Shown in pieces: positions 1 through 11,144 of a stretch of 48,044 nucleotides of DNA. The notes under the pieces were generated by a model that saw nothing but the letters and a program-made list of their open reading frames with translations, had not been told where the DNA came from and did not search any database. Made by a program: the position numbers and the translations under genes. How positions within the stretch are numbered: position 1 is the first letter of the stretch; each line of letters begins with the position of its first letter. The stretch comes from Gammaproteobacteria bacterium (GTDB lineage: Bacteria > Pseudomonadota > Gammaproteobacteria > Ga0077536): assembly GCA_016874535.1 (NCBI GenBank), contig VGUA01000015.1, forward strand, positions 1 to 48,044, read 5' to 3'.

Positions 1-1139
1 CCATCGAGTTCCGGCAAGGACACCATCATCGTTGCCTCCACCGGCATCAGGCCTTGGGCAGAAGCTTCCCACTGGTCGAGCGACTGGAACTCCACCGGGG
101 TCACAGAAAGGTAGGGCACATCGAGACCAGCAAGCACTTCCTCTGCGGCGCTGGCATCGTTGTAGGCGGGCCCACCAACAAGGGAGAAGCCCGTCAGGGA
201 CACCACTGCGTCGACAATGGGCTTGCCGTCGACATGGAAGTAGCGCGTGATTGCCGGCCTGGCATCGAGGCCCGAAGCAAAGGCCGGGATCACCCTCAGG
301 CCTCGTGACTCCAGCGCTTCGATCACCCCATCGTAGTGACGGGTATTGCCTGCCAGCAGGTAAGACCGCATGAGCAGCAGGCCGACTGTCCCTTTGCTTG
401 GGGTACGAGCAACCGAGGGGAGTTTGCGCACGTCGGTGCCCAAGCGTCCCCGCAGACGCGGGTGGTAGACGCCAGTGTCCGGATAGTCCACCGGATCCGG
501 GGCTTTGGCGGCCTTGCGCAGACCTTCACGGTCAGCGCCAGCGTAGCGCTGTACGAGGAAGCGCATCAGCCCCGCGATGTTCTCTTCGGATCCGGAGAGC
601 CAGTACTGCAGCACCAGGAAGTATGCGCGGACATCCTGTGCGGTACCGGGAATGAAGCGCAGGAGCCGGGGCAGTCGCCGCAGCATCTTCATCTGTTGCT
701 CGCCAGCGCCACTACCCTGGGAGCGGGACCCACGCAGACGCTTCAGGAAGGCCAGAGGGCCCCCACTCTGCTTGGACTGCATGTCAAAGCGTCCGAGGCG
801 TGTCAGGCGTGTCACTTCGGCCGCGCACAGCACGCAGGCCATCGCGTCACACTGTTCGCGACGCTGCCGCAGAGCCTCGAGCACAGGCTGGTAATGGTCC
901 TCCATGAACAGCATCGTCGCCACCATGATGTCGGCTTTCGCGATGTCGTCCACACAGCGCGCCAGAGCGTCTTTATCGGTACCCCAGTCGGACGCCGCGT
1001 GCATCACGAACCTGAAGCCCGGCAGCACCTGGGACACCGCGGTCGCGGCACGCTCGGCAGCACCCGCGAGGTGCCGGTCCATGGTGACCAGCACAAACCG
1101 CAGGGAGGTGGACTCAGCGACCGAAGTGGGCTTTGGCAT
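1..1139 (-). CDS. bchH: Magnesium chelatase subunit H (BchH), 5' part only; runs off the left window edge
   Basis: Reverse-strand translation from ATG at 1139: [94 protein letters not shown]..., typical BchH N-terminus; located directly after bchB. Confidence 0.93.
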   Translation of the reverse strand, partial: MPKPTSVAESTSLRFVLVTMDRHLAGAAERAATAVSQVLPGFRFVMHAASDWGTDKDALARCVDDIAKADIMVATMLFMEDHYQPVLEALRQRREQCDAMACVLCAAEVTRLTRLGRFDMQSKQSGGPLAFLKRLRGSRSQGSGAGEQQMKMLRRLPRLLRFIPGTAQDVRAYFLVLQYWLSGSEENIAGLMRFLVQRYAGADREGLRKAAKAPDPVDYPDTGVYHPRLRGRLGTDVRKLPSVARTPSKGTVGLLLMRSYLLAGNTRHYDGVIEALESRGLRVIPAFASGLDARPAITRYFHVDGKPIVDAVVSLTGFSLVGGPAYNDASAAEEVLAGLDVPYLSVTPVEFQSLDQWEASAQGLMPVEATMMVSLPELD

Positions 1140-2727
1140 CGTAAAGCGTCTCCACGGTGATCGTGGCCAGGCCTCTCTCGCGCGCAAACCGCTCGGTGTT
1201 GCGTCGCGCTTTGCCACGCACGAAGAACGGAATCTTGCGCAGCTCAAGCTCGGTTTCGGGAGCCCACCGGGGCAGAGTCGCTGCAGACTCTTCGCCCGCC
1301 GCCTCCATGGCCACATCGATGTCCTGCGCTGGCGCAGCATGTCCCACCGACTTCCCGAGGTGGGAAGGCACTGCCTTGTCGTTAAATTCGAAATCTTCGC
1401 GAAACATCTGCAGCAAGTGCTCTTCCAGCCCCATGACCAGCGGATGCACCCAGCTGTCGAAGATCACGTTTGCGCCTTCGAAGCCGTAAACCGGGCTGTA
1501 GCGAGCGGGAACATCCTGGACGTGGATGGGTGTCGAGATGACTGCGCAGGCAATGCCGAGACGCTTCGCGATGTGTCGCTCCATCTGTGTACCCAGCACG
1601 AGCTCCGGCGCTGCTTCGGCGATGGCTGCCTCTACCGCAAGATAGTCGTCGGTGATCAGCGCATCGACTCCGTACAGGGCTGCCGCCGCGCGCAGCTCGC
1701 GCCCGAACTCACGGCTGTAGGATCCTAGTCCGACGACCTCGAAACCCAGTTCATCGCGTGCAACACGGGCGGCGGCAATGGCATGGGTGGCGTCGCCGAA
1801 GATGAACACACGCTTGCCGGTGAGGTAGGTCGAGTCGACCGAGCGCGAATACCAGGGCAGGCGCGAGGCTGAGGCGGCCGTCGAACTTGCCCCCGACAGC
1901 TCGCCTGCGAGCACCTCGTCCTGATCGAGGCCCGCGAGGACGGCCACTTCACGCATGAATCCACGGGTTGCGCCGACGCCCATCGGCACGGTCCTGGTAT
2001 AGGGCTGACCGAAAGAGCGCTCCAGCCAGGCGCAGGTGGTACGGGCGATCTCGGGGTAAAGATCGATGTTGAAATCCGCATCAGGCAGACGAGCGAGATC
2101 GGCTGGCGTGGCACCGAGTGGTGCAACCACGTTCACATCCACCCCGAGGCGGGACAGCAAGCGAGTGATCTCGGTGACGTCGTCCCGGCAGCGCAAACCA
2201 AGCACCGTCGGCCCGAGAAGGTTTGCCCGGGGCCGACGCCCGCCGGTGTTTCGGCTCTCCCGTTCCGGAGCAGCCTCCGCCAGGCGCCCGGCCAGCGCGG
2301 CGCGTACGACCTGATAGAAGGTTTCAGCCGCGCCCCAGTTTTCTTTCTTGGAATAGGCGGGCAACTCCAGCGGCACGACGGGGATCCCGATATTCATGCT
2401 CGCGGCGAGCGTGCCCGCCTGGTCCTGCAGCAGCTCGGCCGTGCAGGACTCTCCCACCAGCAGCATCTGCGGACGGAAGCGTGCATAAGCCGCTGCGACT
2501 GTCTGTTTGACCAGTCCCGCCGTATCGCCTCCCAGGTCTCGCGCCTGGAAGGTCGTATAGGTCACTGGCGGACGCTGATCCTGACGCTCGATCATCGTGA
2601 ACAGCAGGTCGGCATAGGTGTCCCCCTGAGGGGCATGCAGCACGTAGTGCAAGTCCCGCATCGAAGTCACCACACGCATCGCGCCGATGTGCGGAGGGCC
2701 TTCGTAGGTCCAGAGAGTCAGCTCCAT
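1114..2727 (-). CDS. bchB: Light-independent protochlorophyllide reductase subunit B (BchB)
   Basis: [49 protein letters not shown]...; start trimmed from ORF start 2844 to the conserved MELTLW. Confidence 0.97.
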   Translation of the reverse strand: MELTLWTYEGPPHIGAMRVVTSMRDLHYVLHAPQGDTYADLLFTMIERQDQRPPVTYTTFQARDLGGDTAGLVKQTVAAAYARFRPQMLLVGESCTAELLQDQAGTLAASMNIGIPVVPLELPAYSKKENWGAAETFYQVVRAALAGRLAEAAPERESRNTGGRRPRANLLGPTVLGLRCRDDVTEITRLLSRLGVDVNVVAPLGATPADLARLPDADFNIDLYPEIARTTCAWLERSFGQPYTRTVPMGVGATRGFMREVAVLAGLDQDEVLAGELSGASSTAASASRLPWYSRSVDSTYLTGKRVFIFGDATHAIAAARVARDELGFEVVGLGSYSREFGRELRAAAALYGVDALITDDYLAVEAAIAEAAPELVLGTQMERHIAKRLGIACAVISTPIHVQDVPARYSPVYGFEGANVIFDSWVHPLVMGLEEHLLQMFREDFEFNDKAVPSHLGKSVGHAAPAQDIDVAMEAAGEESAATLPRWAPETELELRKIPFFVRGKARRNTERFARERGLATITVETLYDAKAHFGR

Positions 2728-2735
2728 GGCAGTTC

Positions 2736-4513
<1,778 letters not shown>

Positions 4514-4570
4514 GGGCGCGCTTTCTCCGGCTTGCCTTTTGCCCGGAGCGTAGTCCCGCCCCGCCTCAAG

Positions 4571-4604
4571 TGTCAACTGAAGTTGACGTTCAATTCATTT
4601 GACA
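4571..4604. promoter_or_regulatory. Candidate PpsR/CrtJ binding sites between bchF and ppaA
   Basis: TGT-N12-ACG at 4571-4588 (TGTCAACTGAAGTTGACG) and CGT-N12-ACA at 4587-4604 (CGTTCAATTCATTTGACA). Confidence 0.75.
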
Positions 4605-4794
4605 TTGCAGCATGAGGTCAGGATCATCGGGGCAAGGTATCGGCGCCTCGCGGGTTCGTGGCAGAATCGGGTCGCAACGCCGTTGGACAACTTCGCGGTG
4701 GTGCAGCATAAAAATGATGGAATCGAGTCAAGCACCTGTACCGAAGAACTTCATGACCCGCATCCAAACCTGAACTCCTGCCAGGACAGGGAGG

Positions 4795-5748
4795 TTGAAG
4801 CCCATGACCATGTCCAACAAGACCGGCGCACGCAGTTCGCGCAGGCCAAGAAAGGAACAAGCCGCACTCCAGAGCAGTGCGGAACCTGCGGGGAATGACT
4901 TCACGGATCCCGGTTTCGGCAGCCTCCTCCGGACCATAGAGGCTGACATCATCCCCCGCCTGCTTCTGGCCCATCAGCACGGCATCCCAGCAAGCGCGCA
5001 CGATACTGCCTCCCGAGCCCCCGCAATCGGCACTGCCGACGTCGAGAGACTCACGCGCCTCGCCCAGACCAGCGATTTCGCAGCCGTCTGGAAAGAGGTT
5101 GATGGGCAACGGGCCAGCGGCGTGCCGCTGGAGGCCGTGTTTCTCGATCTCCTCGCACCCGTCGCCCGCCGACTGGGCAAACTTTGGGAGCAGGACCTGC
5201 TTGATTTCACCGGAGTGACGATTGCGCTCATGCGCCTGCAGCAGGTGATGCGCGAACTGGCGCCGGCATTCAGCGCACAGATCGCGCGTCGGCCTCGCGT
5301 CATACCGCTACGCATCCTCGTCACCACGGTACCGGGCGAGCAACACCGGTTTGGCGTGCTGATGGTGGCTGAATTTTTCCGGCGGGCCGGCTGGGAAGTA
5401 ATCTCCGACCCGGTCAACAGTGACCAAGCCTTGCGCGCCCTGCTGGCTGAAACGCACTTTGACCTGCTCGGACTTTCGCTGGGCTCGCACACGGGCCTCG
5501 ACGCGTTGTCATGGACGATACAGGCAAGCCGTGATGCCACTCTCAACCGCGAGCTTGGTATCATGGTGGGCGGGCCGGCATTTGTGGGCAATCCCGAGTA
5601 CATGACCAGGGTTGGCGCGGATTTGACCGCATCCGACGCGCGCTCTGCGGTAACCCACGCGGAAAATTTCATCAAGAACCTTGAATCGCGCCAGATGACT
5701 CCGCTTTGGCCCGGCGATATCAACCCTGCAACGCTCAGACCTCACTGA
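4795..5748 (+). CDS. ppaA: PpaA/AerR-like cobalamin-binding photosynthesis regulator
   Basis: B12-binding fold with ExHxxG motif (GEQHRFGVLMVAEFFRRAGWEV), directly upstream of ppsR; exact start uncertain (4795 or 4804). Confidence 0.9.
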   Translation: MKPMTMSNKTGARSSRRPRKEQAALQSSAEPAGNDFTDPGFGSLLRTIEADIIPRLLLAHQHGIPASAHDTASRAPAIGTADVERLTRLAQTSDFAAVWKEVDGQRASGVPLEAVFLDLLAPVARRLGKLWEQDLLDFTGVTIALMRLQQVMRELAPAFSAQIARRPRVIPLRILVTTVPGEQHRFGVLMVAEFFRRAGWEVISDPVNSDQALRALLAETHFDLLGLSLGSHTGLDALSWTIQASRDATLNRELGIMVGGPAFVGNPEYMTRVGADLTASDARSAVTHAENFIKNLESRQMTPLWPGDINPATLRPH

Positions 5749-5754
5749 TTCACC

Positions 5755-7161
5755 TTGAAGCACTCACTCACCTCACTCGATGGCAAGGCGGCAAGCTCAC
5801 TGCTGACAGCCGTTTCGGACATCACCCTTCTGCTCGACAAGACCGGCCGGATACTGGATGCCTCGGTGGGCAGTCCGGAACTTTCCGCGCTGGATGCGCG
5901 GAGCTGGGTCGGAAAATCATGGGCGGATACGGTCACTTTCGAGAGCCGCGACAAGATTTCCGCATTGCTGAAAGAGCGTTCCGCGAAGAACGTGCGCTGG
6001 CGGCAGGTCAATCATCCTGCAGGATCGGGACAAACCGATTTCCCGGTGCTCTATCGCACCGGCACTGTCGTCAGCCAAGGCTTGATTGTCGCGATGGGTC
6101 GGGATCTCAGGGCCGCTGCGGCGCTCCAGCAGAGACTGCTGGAAGCCCAACAGGCACTCGAAGATGACTACACCCGCCTGCGCCAGATCGATACCCGCTA
6201 CCGCCTTCTTTTCCAGACCACCACTGAGGCCGTGGTGGTGGCGGATGCCGCCTCAGGCGTAGTGACGGAGGCCAATCCGGCAGCGGTACACCTCTTGGGT
6301 CACGCCGGGCGGAAGATCACCGGCCTGGCACTGCACGACCTCGTCGCTGGCGCCGGTGCCGCAGCGCTCCAAGGACTGCTGGACACGATCCGGGCCACTG
6401 GCCGTGGCGACGAGGTCCGGGTCACTCTTGGGCGTGGCGCCCATAAACGCGATTTTGCCGTCTCCGGGTCACTTTTCCGGCAGGAAAATGTCGCCCACGT
6501 GCTGCTGCGCCTGACTCCCGGGGATGTGCGCTCCGCGGTGGACAAGACGACGTCTCCGTCCCAGCAGATCTCTTCGCTGATGGATCGTTTCCCGGACGGC
6601 TTCGTGGTGACCGATCCCTCGGGCCTCATCGTCGCCGCAAACAACGCATTCCTCGAAGCCGCCGAGCTCGGAACCTTCGAACAGGCACGCGGCAAGTCGC
6701 TGGATCGCTGGCTGGGTCGCTCGCCCGTGGATGTGCGGGTGTTGCTCTCCAATCTGCAGCAGCATGGAGTGGTTCGCCACTTCTCGAGTGTGCTCAGCGG
6801 CGAATTCGGTGCCAGCATGGAGGTTGAGGTTTCAGCCGTGTCGGCAGTCAATGCCGAGACGCCGAGCCTGGCCTTCATGATCAGGGACCTCCGGCGAGTC
6901 GTCGGGCGCGACGGGTCCCGCGCCCCGCATCTGGGCGCATCGGCTGAACAGCTCACGGAGCTCATCGGTCGTGTGTCCCTGAAGGAACTGGTTCGCGAGT
7001 CCACCGACATGATCGAGCGATTGTGCATAGAGGCCGCACTGGAACTCACGGGTGACAATCGCGCCTCCGCGGCCGAGATGCTCGGACTCAGCAGGCAGAG
7101 CCTCTATATCAAGCTCAGGCGGCATGGCCTCGGCGATCTCGAATCCAGCAACGAAGCCTGA
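5755..7161 (+). CDS. ppsR: Transcriptional repressor PpsR/CrtJ (PAS domains plus FIS-type HTH)
   Basis: PAS-like repeats and C-terminal MIERLCIEAALELTGDNRASAAEMLGLSRQSLYIKLRRHGLGDL HTH. Confidence 0.95.
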   Translation: MKHSLTSLDGKAASSLLTAVSDITLLLDKTGRILDASVGSPELSALDARSWVGKSWADTVTFESRDKISALLKERSAKNVRWRQVNHPAGSGQTDFPVLYRTGTVVSQGLIVAMGRDLRAAAALQQRLLEAQQALEDDYTRLRQIDTRYRLLFQTTTEAVVVADAASGVVTEANPAAVHLLGHAGRKITGLALHDLVAGAGAAALQGLLDTIRATGRGDEVRVTLGRGAHKRDFAVSGSLFRQENVAHVLLRLTPGDVRSAVDKTTSPSQQISSLMDRFPDGFVVTDPSGLIVAANNAFLEAAELGTFEQARGKSLDRWLGRSPVDVRVLLSNLQQHGVVRHFSSVLSGEFGASMEVEVSAVSAVNAETPSLAFMIRDLRRVVGRDGSRAPHLGASAEQLTELIGRVSLKELVRESTDMIERLCIEAALELTGDNRASAAEMLGLSRQSLYIKLRRHGLGDLESSNEA

Positions 7162-7215
7162 GCTCGCGGGAGGCGTACCCAAGCCTCCCACCCCGGACAA
7201 GGACACCGCGCCCAG

Positions 7216-7246
7216 TGTAAATTCTGTTTGACGCTCGAAAGCGTCA
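7216..7246. promoter_or_regulatory. PpsR-like half-consensus site and 18-nt inverted repeat upstream of bchG
   Basis: TGT-N12-ACG 7216-7233 (TGTAAATTCTGTTTGACG); TGACGCT-CGAA-AGCGTCA 7229-7246. Confidence 0.55.
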
Positions 7247-7262
7247 GGCATAAATTGCTTTC

Positions 7263-8129
7263 GTGTCGCGCCCCGGTTTCACCTCTGTCGTCGAACTGCT
7301 GAAACCCGTGACGTGGTTCCCACCGATGTGGGCGTTCGCCTGCGGGGTGGTCTCGACGGGCCAGCCGCTGGAACAACGCTGGGGCCTGGTGCTCACGGGC
7401 CTGCTGCTGACAGGACCGCTGGTATGCGGCACCAGCCAGGCCGTGAACGACTGGTTTGATCGGCACGTGGATGCCATCAACGAGCCCGGGCGGCCCATTC
7501 CCTCCGGCCGCGTGCCCGGACATTGGGGGTTGTATGTCGCTTGCGTGTGGACCTTGCTGTCGCTCGCTGTCGCTCCCGCACTCGGTCCCTGGGGATTCGG
7601 GGCCACCGTCCTCGCCTTGCTCCTCGCCTGGGGCTACAGCGCTCCACCCTTTCGTTTCAAGCGTAATGGATGGCTGGGTAACAGCGCCTGCGCCGTCAGC
7701 TATGAAGGCCTCGCATGGGTCACGGGGGCTGCGGTCATGATGAACGGCGCCATGCCTGACGGACGAACGCTCGCACTTGCCGGACTCTACAGTCTCGGCG
7801 CACACGGGATCATGACCCTCAACGATTTCAAGTCCGTGCAGGGCGATCGCCAATGCGGAGTCGATTCACTCCCGGTGCTGTTGGGAATATCTGGCGCGTG
7901 CCGTGCGGCCTGTCTGCTCATGACGGTGGCCCAAGTGGCAGTTGCAGCACTGCTGGTCATCTGGGGACATGCACTGCATGCCGCAGGCGTGGGTCTGCTG
8001 CTCACGGTACAACTTGTACTCATGACGCGGCTGTTGCGTGATCCTGTCGCACGGGCCACCTGGTACAGCGGATTCGGGGTCACGCTTTATGTGCTCGGCA
8101 TGCTGTTGAGCGCATTCGCGCTGCGCTGA
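7263..8129 (+). CDS. bchG: Chlorophyll/bacteriochlorophyll synthase (BchG)
   Basis: UbiA-type prenyltransferase: LLKPVTWFPPMWAFACGVVSTG..., NDWFDRHVDAINEPGRPIPSGR. Confidence 0.95.
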   Translation: MSRPGFTSVVELLKPVTWFPPMWAFACGVVSTGQPLEQRWGLVLTGLLLTGPLVCGTSQAVNDWFDRHVDAINEPGRPIPSGRVPGHWGLYVACVWTLLSLAVAPALGPWGFGATVLALLLAWGYSAPPFRFKRNGWLGNSACAVSYEGLAWVTGAAVMMNGAMPDGRTLALAGLYSLGAHGIMTLNDFKSVQGDRQCGVDSLPVLLGISGACRAACLLMTVAQVAVAALLVIWGHALHAAGVGLLLTVQLVLMTRLLRDPVARATWYSGFGVTLYVLGMLLSAFALR

Positions 8130-8142
8130 GAGAGGAACTTAC

Positions 8143-9471
8143 ATGGCACGCAATCTGGGCTGGCTCGGAATCATTCGCCTCGGTCTGGTACAGACCTCGC
8201 TCGGTGCGATGGTCGTTCTGGCAACATCGACCTTCAATCGCGTGATGGTGGTGGAACTGGCCTTGCCGGCCATGCTGCCCGGTCTGCTGGTGGCCGTGCA
8301 CTACGTGACGCAAATCTTCCGTCCACGCATGGGCTACGGCTCTGACGTCGGCGGACGCAGCACTCCTTGGATAGTCGGCGGCATGTGCGTACTGGGACTC
8401 GCCACGCTGGGCGCCGCGATCGCCACGACCCAGCTCGCAAACAGCCTCGTGCTCGGCACGATCATGGCCATCATCGCCTACTTCGCGATTGGACTCGGGG
8501 TGGGTGCCGCAGGCACTTCCCTGCTGGTGCTGCTCGCAAAACGCGTGGTTGCGGGCAGGCGTGCAGCGGCTGCAAGTGTGGTCTGGCTCATGATGATTGC
8601 AGGTTTTGCAGTGACCGCCACCCTGGCCGGCAAGTTTCTCGATCCCTACACGCCCATGCGTCTGGTCGAAGTTTCGGGGAGTGTCGTTGCCATCGCCTTG
8701 TGCGTCACGTTCGCCGCGGTCTGGGGTCTCGAGCAGCGTGTGTTGCCCACGACAGCCGAGGAAGACCCGGTAGCACAGACTCCAAAGATTCCTTTCAGGG
8801 TGGCACTTGCGGAGGTCTGGTCGGAACCAGAAGCACGACGCTTCACCATCTTCGTCTTCATCTCCATGCTTGCCTACAGTGCCCAGGATCTGATCCTCGA
8901 ACCTTTCGCGGGTGTGGTGTTCGATTACACGGTGGGCCAGTCAACCAGCCTGTCGGGTATTCAGCATCAAGGGGTATTCGTGGGCATGCTGGGTGTCGCG
9001 GTTCTCTGCAGCCTCTTCAAGAACAGTTGGTTGGGCTCCCTGAAAATGTGGACCGTAACCGGCTGCCTCGCCTCTGCCGCAGCCCTGTGGGCGCTCTCGC
9101 TGGCCAGCTTGATGAGCCCGGACTGGCCGTTGCGACTCACGGTATTTCTGCTTGGCGCAGCCAACGGCGCGTTTGCGGTGGCTGCGATCGGCTCGATGAT
9201 GGCAAACGCAGGACGGGGCACCGCCGCGCGCGAAGGTGTCCGCATGGGACTGTGGGGCGCAGCCCAAGCCTTCGCCTTTGGCCTCGGTGGATTTGCCGGA
9301 ACCGCCGCGAGCGATCTCGCGCATGCCTTGTTGGCCTCGCCAGTGCAGGCGTATGCCGTGGTCTTTGGTCTGGAAGGAGGACTCTTCCTCCTCTCAGCCG
9401 TGATTGCGGGCCAGCTCACGGTCTCCAATCAACAACGCCGGCGCCTGGAAACAGGCACCGCCTTCACCTGA
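8143..9471 (+). CDS. PucC/BCD-family MFS transporter (Bch2/ORF428-like)
   Basis: MARNLGWLGIIRLGLVQTSLGAMVVLATSTFNRVMVVELALPAMLPGLLVAVHYVTQIFRPRMGYGSDVGGRSTPWI; between bchG and bchP. Confidence 0.92.
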   Translation: MARNLGWLGIIRLGLVQTSLGAMVVLATSTFNRVMVVELALPAMLPGLLVAVHYVTQIFRPRMGYGSDVGGRSTPWIVGGMCVLGLATLGAAIATTQLANSLVLGTIMAIIAYFAIGLGVGAAGTSLLVLLAKRVVAGRRAAAASVVWLMMIAGFAVTATLAGKFLDPYTPMRLVEVSGSVVAIALCVTFAAVWGLEQRVLPTTAEEDPVAQTPKIPFRVALAEVWSEPEARRFTIFVFISMLAYSAQDLILEPFAGVVFDYTVGQSTSLSGIQHQGVFVGMLGVAVLCSLFKNSWLGSLKMWTVTGCLASAAALWALSLASLMSPDWPLRLTVFLLGAANGAFAVAAIGSMMANAGRGTAAREGVRMGLWGAAQAFAFGLGGFAGTAASDLAHALLASPVQAYAVVFGLEGGLFLLSAVIAGQLTVSNQQRRRLETGTAFT

Positions 9472-9501
9472 ATGCAAGTCGCCAGCCAAGGAGTGTCTGC
9501 C

Positions 9502-10695
9502 ATGGAAAAGCACGAGATTCTGGATGCAGTGGTCGTGGGGGGAGGTCCGGCCGGTGCTACCGCCGCGGCCGAGCTGGCGGCACGTGGGCTTGCGGTGATG
9601 CTGCTGGACCGGGCTGGCAGGATCAAACCCTGTGGTGGCGCGGTGCCACCACAGCTGCTGCGTGACTTCGAGATTCCGGACCATCTGCTCGTGGCTCACG
9701 CCACTCGTGCCTGTATTGTCTCGCCCACGCTGCGTGAAGTGGACATGCCGATCTCCCGCGGCGGATACGTCGGCATGGTGGATCGGGATATGTTCGACGA
9801 GTGGCTGCGTGAGCGCGCCGCCGATCGGGGCGCCATCCGTGAGGAGGGACTGTTCAAGGCCAGTCGCCAGGAAACCGACGGCACGCTCACCCTGGAGTAT
9901 CAGCAGAAGAACGGCGAGATCCGCGAACTCCGGACGCGCACGATGATCGGCGCTGACGGCGCGTCATCGCGCGTCGCGAAGGAGAACATCCCCGGAGCGG
10001 ATCAGCTGCAGTGCGTGTATGCCTACCATGAAGTCATCCGTGCGCCGGATCCCGCACACGCACCGGCCTTTGATGGCTCGCGTTGCGATGTCCACTACCG
10101 GGGCACCATCTCGCCGGATTTCTACGGCTGGGTCTTCCCGCATGGCGACAAGGTGAGCGTCGGCAGTGGCAGCGCGCACAAGGGATTCTCGCTGCGCGGC
10201 TCGGTCTCGAGGCTGCGCGCCGACACGGGCCTTGCCGAGGCGGAAACCCTGCGACGCGAAGGCGCCCCCATTCCCTTGAAGCCCCTTGCACGCTGGGACA
10301 ATGGCCGGAACATCGTCCTGGCCGGGGATGCTGCAGGCGTGGTTGCTCCTGCATCAGGTGAAGGCATCTATTACGCGATGACTGGAGGGCGCCTCGCTGC
10401 GGATGCTGTGAGCGAGTTCCTCCTGAGCGGCAATCCGCGTGCTCTCGGCAGCGCGCGCAAGAAATTCATGAAGGCTCATGGTCGTGTGTTCTGGGTGCTC
10501 GGCATGATGCAGCGATTCTGGTATCGCAACGACAAGCGTCGCGAACGTTTCGTGAGCATGTGCCGGGATCGTGATGTACAGGAGCTGACGTGGGAGGCGT
10601 ATCTGAACAAGCGTCTCGTGCGTGCCAAGCCCCTCGCCCATGCCCGGATTTTCTTCAAGGACATGGCCCATCTGATGGGTCTGGTTGCGCCCTGA
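9502..10695 (+). CDS. bchP: Geranylgeranyl diphosphate/bacteriochlorophyll reductase (BchP)
   Basis: MEKHEILDAVVVGGGPAGATAAAELAARGLAVMLLDRAGRIKPCGGAVPP...; AAGGAG ribosome-binding site just upstream of 9502. Confidence 0.95.
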   Translation: MEKHEILDAVVVGGGPAGATAAAELAARGLAVMLLDRAGRIKPCGGAVPPQLLRDFEIPDHLLVAHATRACIVSPTLREVDMPISRGGYVGMVDRDMFDEWLRERAADRGAIREEGLFKASRQETDGTLTLEYQQKNGEIRELRTRTMIGADGASSRVAKENIPGADQLQCVYAYHEVIRAPDPAHAPAFDGSRCDVHYRGTISPDFYGWVFPHGDKVSVGSGSAHKGFSLRGSVSRLRADTGLAEAETLRREGAPIPLKPLARWDNGRNIVLAGDAAGVVAPASGEGIYYAMTGGRLAADAVSEFLLSGNPRALGSARKKFMKAHGRVFWVLGMMQRFWYRNDKRRERFVSMCRDRDVQELTWEAYLNKRLVRAKPLAHARIFFKDMAHLMGLVAP

Positions 10696-10732
10696 AGCAA
10701 CCCGGTCCTGGACAGGCTGAAATGCCTCGCTG

Positions 10733-11011
10733 ATGGATGCACTGCCTGACTCGCTGCCGGTCTGGATCCTCGACGGGATCATGCTTCTGGTGGTGCTGGA
10801 GGCATGCCTCTTCGCGTGGGCAAGACGCCGACGCGGGCGGGCGCGGGCATTCGCGCAGCCGTGGTTTTTCAATCTGCTCTCGGGTTTATGCCTGCTCGCC
10901 GCCCTGAGGATGGTGCTTGGGGGCGCAACGTCGTGGCCTGTCCTGCTTGCTCTAAGCGGCGCCTTTGCGGCGCATCTGCTGGATATCCACCAACGCAACC
11001 GCCTGCCATGA
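10733..11011 (+). CDS. Small hypothetical membrane protein (92 aa) downstream of bchP
   Basis: MDALPDSLPVWILDGIMLLVVLEACLFAWARRRRGRARAFAQPWFFNLLSGLCLLAALRMVLGG...; 2-3 hydrophobic segments, no overlap with other genes. Confidence 0.6.
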   Translation: MDALPDSLPVWILDGIMLLVVLEACLFAWARRRRGRARAFAQPWFFNLLSGLCLLAALRMVLGGATSWPVLLALSGAFAAHLLDIHQRNRLP

Positions 11012-11026
11012 GACTCGGCGTTCCAG

Positions 11027-11048
11027 CGATCGGGGTGCACCCCGATCG
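11027..11048. terminator. Perfect 22-bp palindrome between convergent operons; possible bidirectional terminator/cruciform
   Basis: CGATCGGGGTGCACCCCGATCG. Confidence 0.5.
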
Positions 11049-11099
11049 GGGATCAGGGTACCTGTCGAGGTTCTGAGATGGGTGCTTGCCGCATGGGTC

Positions 11100-11126
11100 C
11101 CGGTCCCCGTGCGGTATGGGAACCGG
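11100..11126 (+). terminator. Hairpin followed by T-rich stretch, probable terminator of the bchG-bchP operon
   Basis: CCGGTCCCC-gtgcggtat-GGGAACCGG then tacttcgctctttt. Confidence 0.4.
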
Positions 11127-11144
11127 TACTTCGCTCTTTTCCGG

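Noticed and set aside
336-1160. Long + strand ORF (274 aa) at the left edge
   Set aside because: Antisense to bchH; the reverse strand gives a clear BchH sequence, and the + ORF has no recognisable motif (GC-rich shadow ORF).
8367-9665. 432-aa + strand ORF
   Set aside because: Out-of-frame overlap with the PucC-family gene and bchP, which have clear family signatures.
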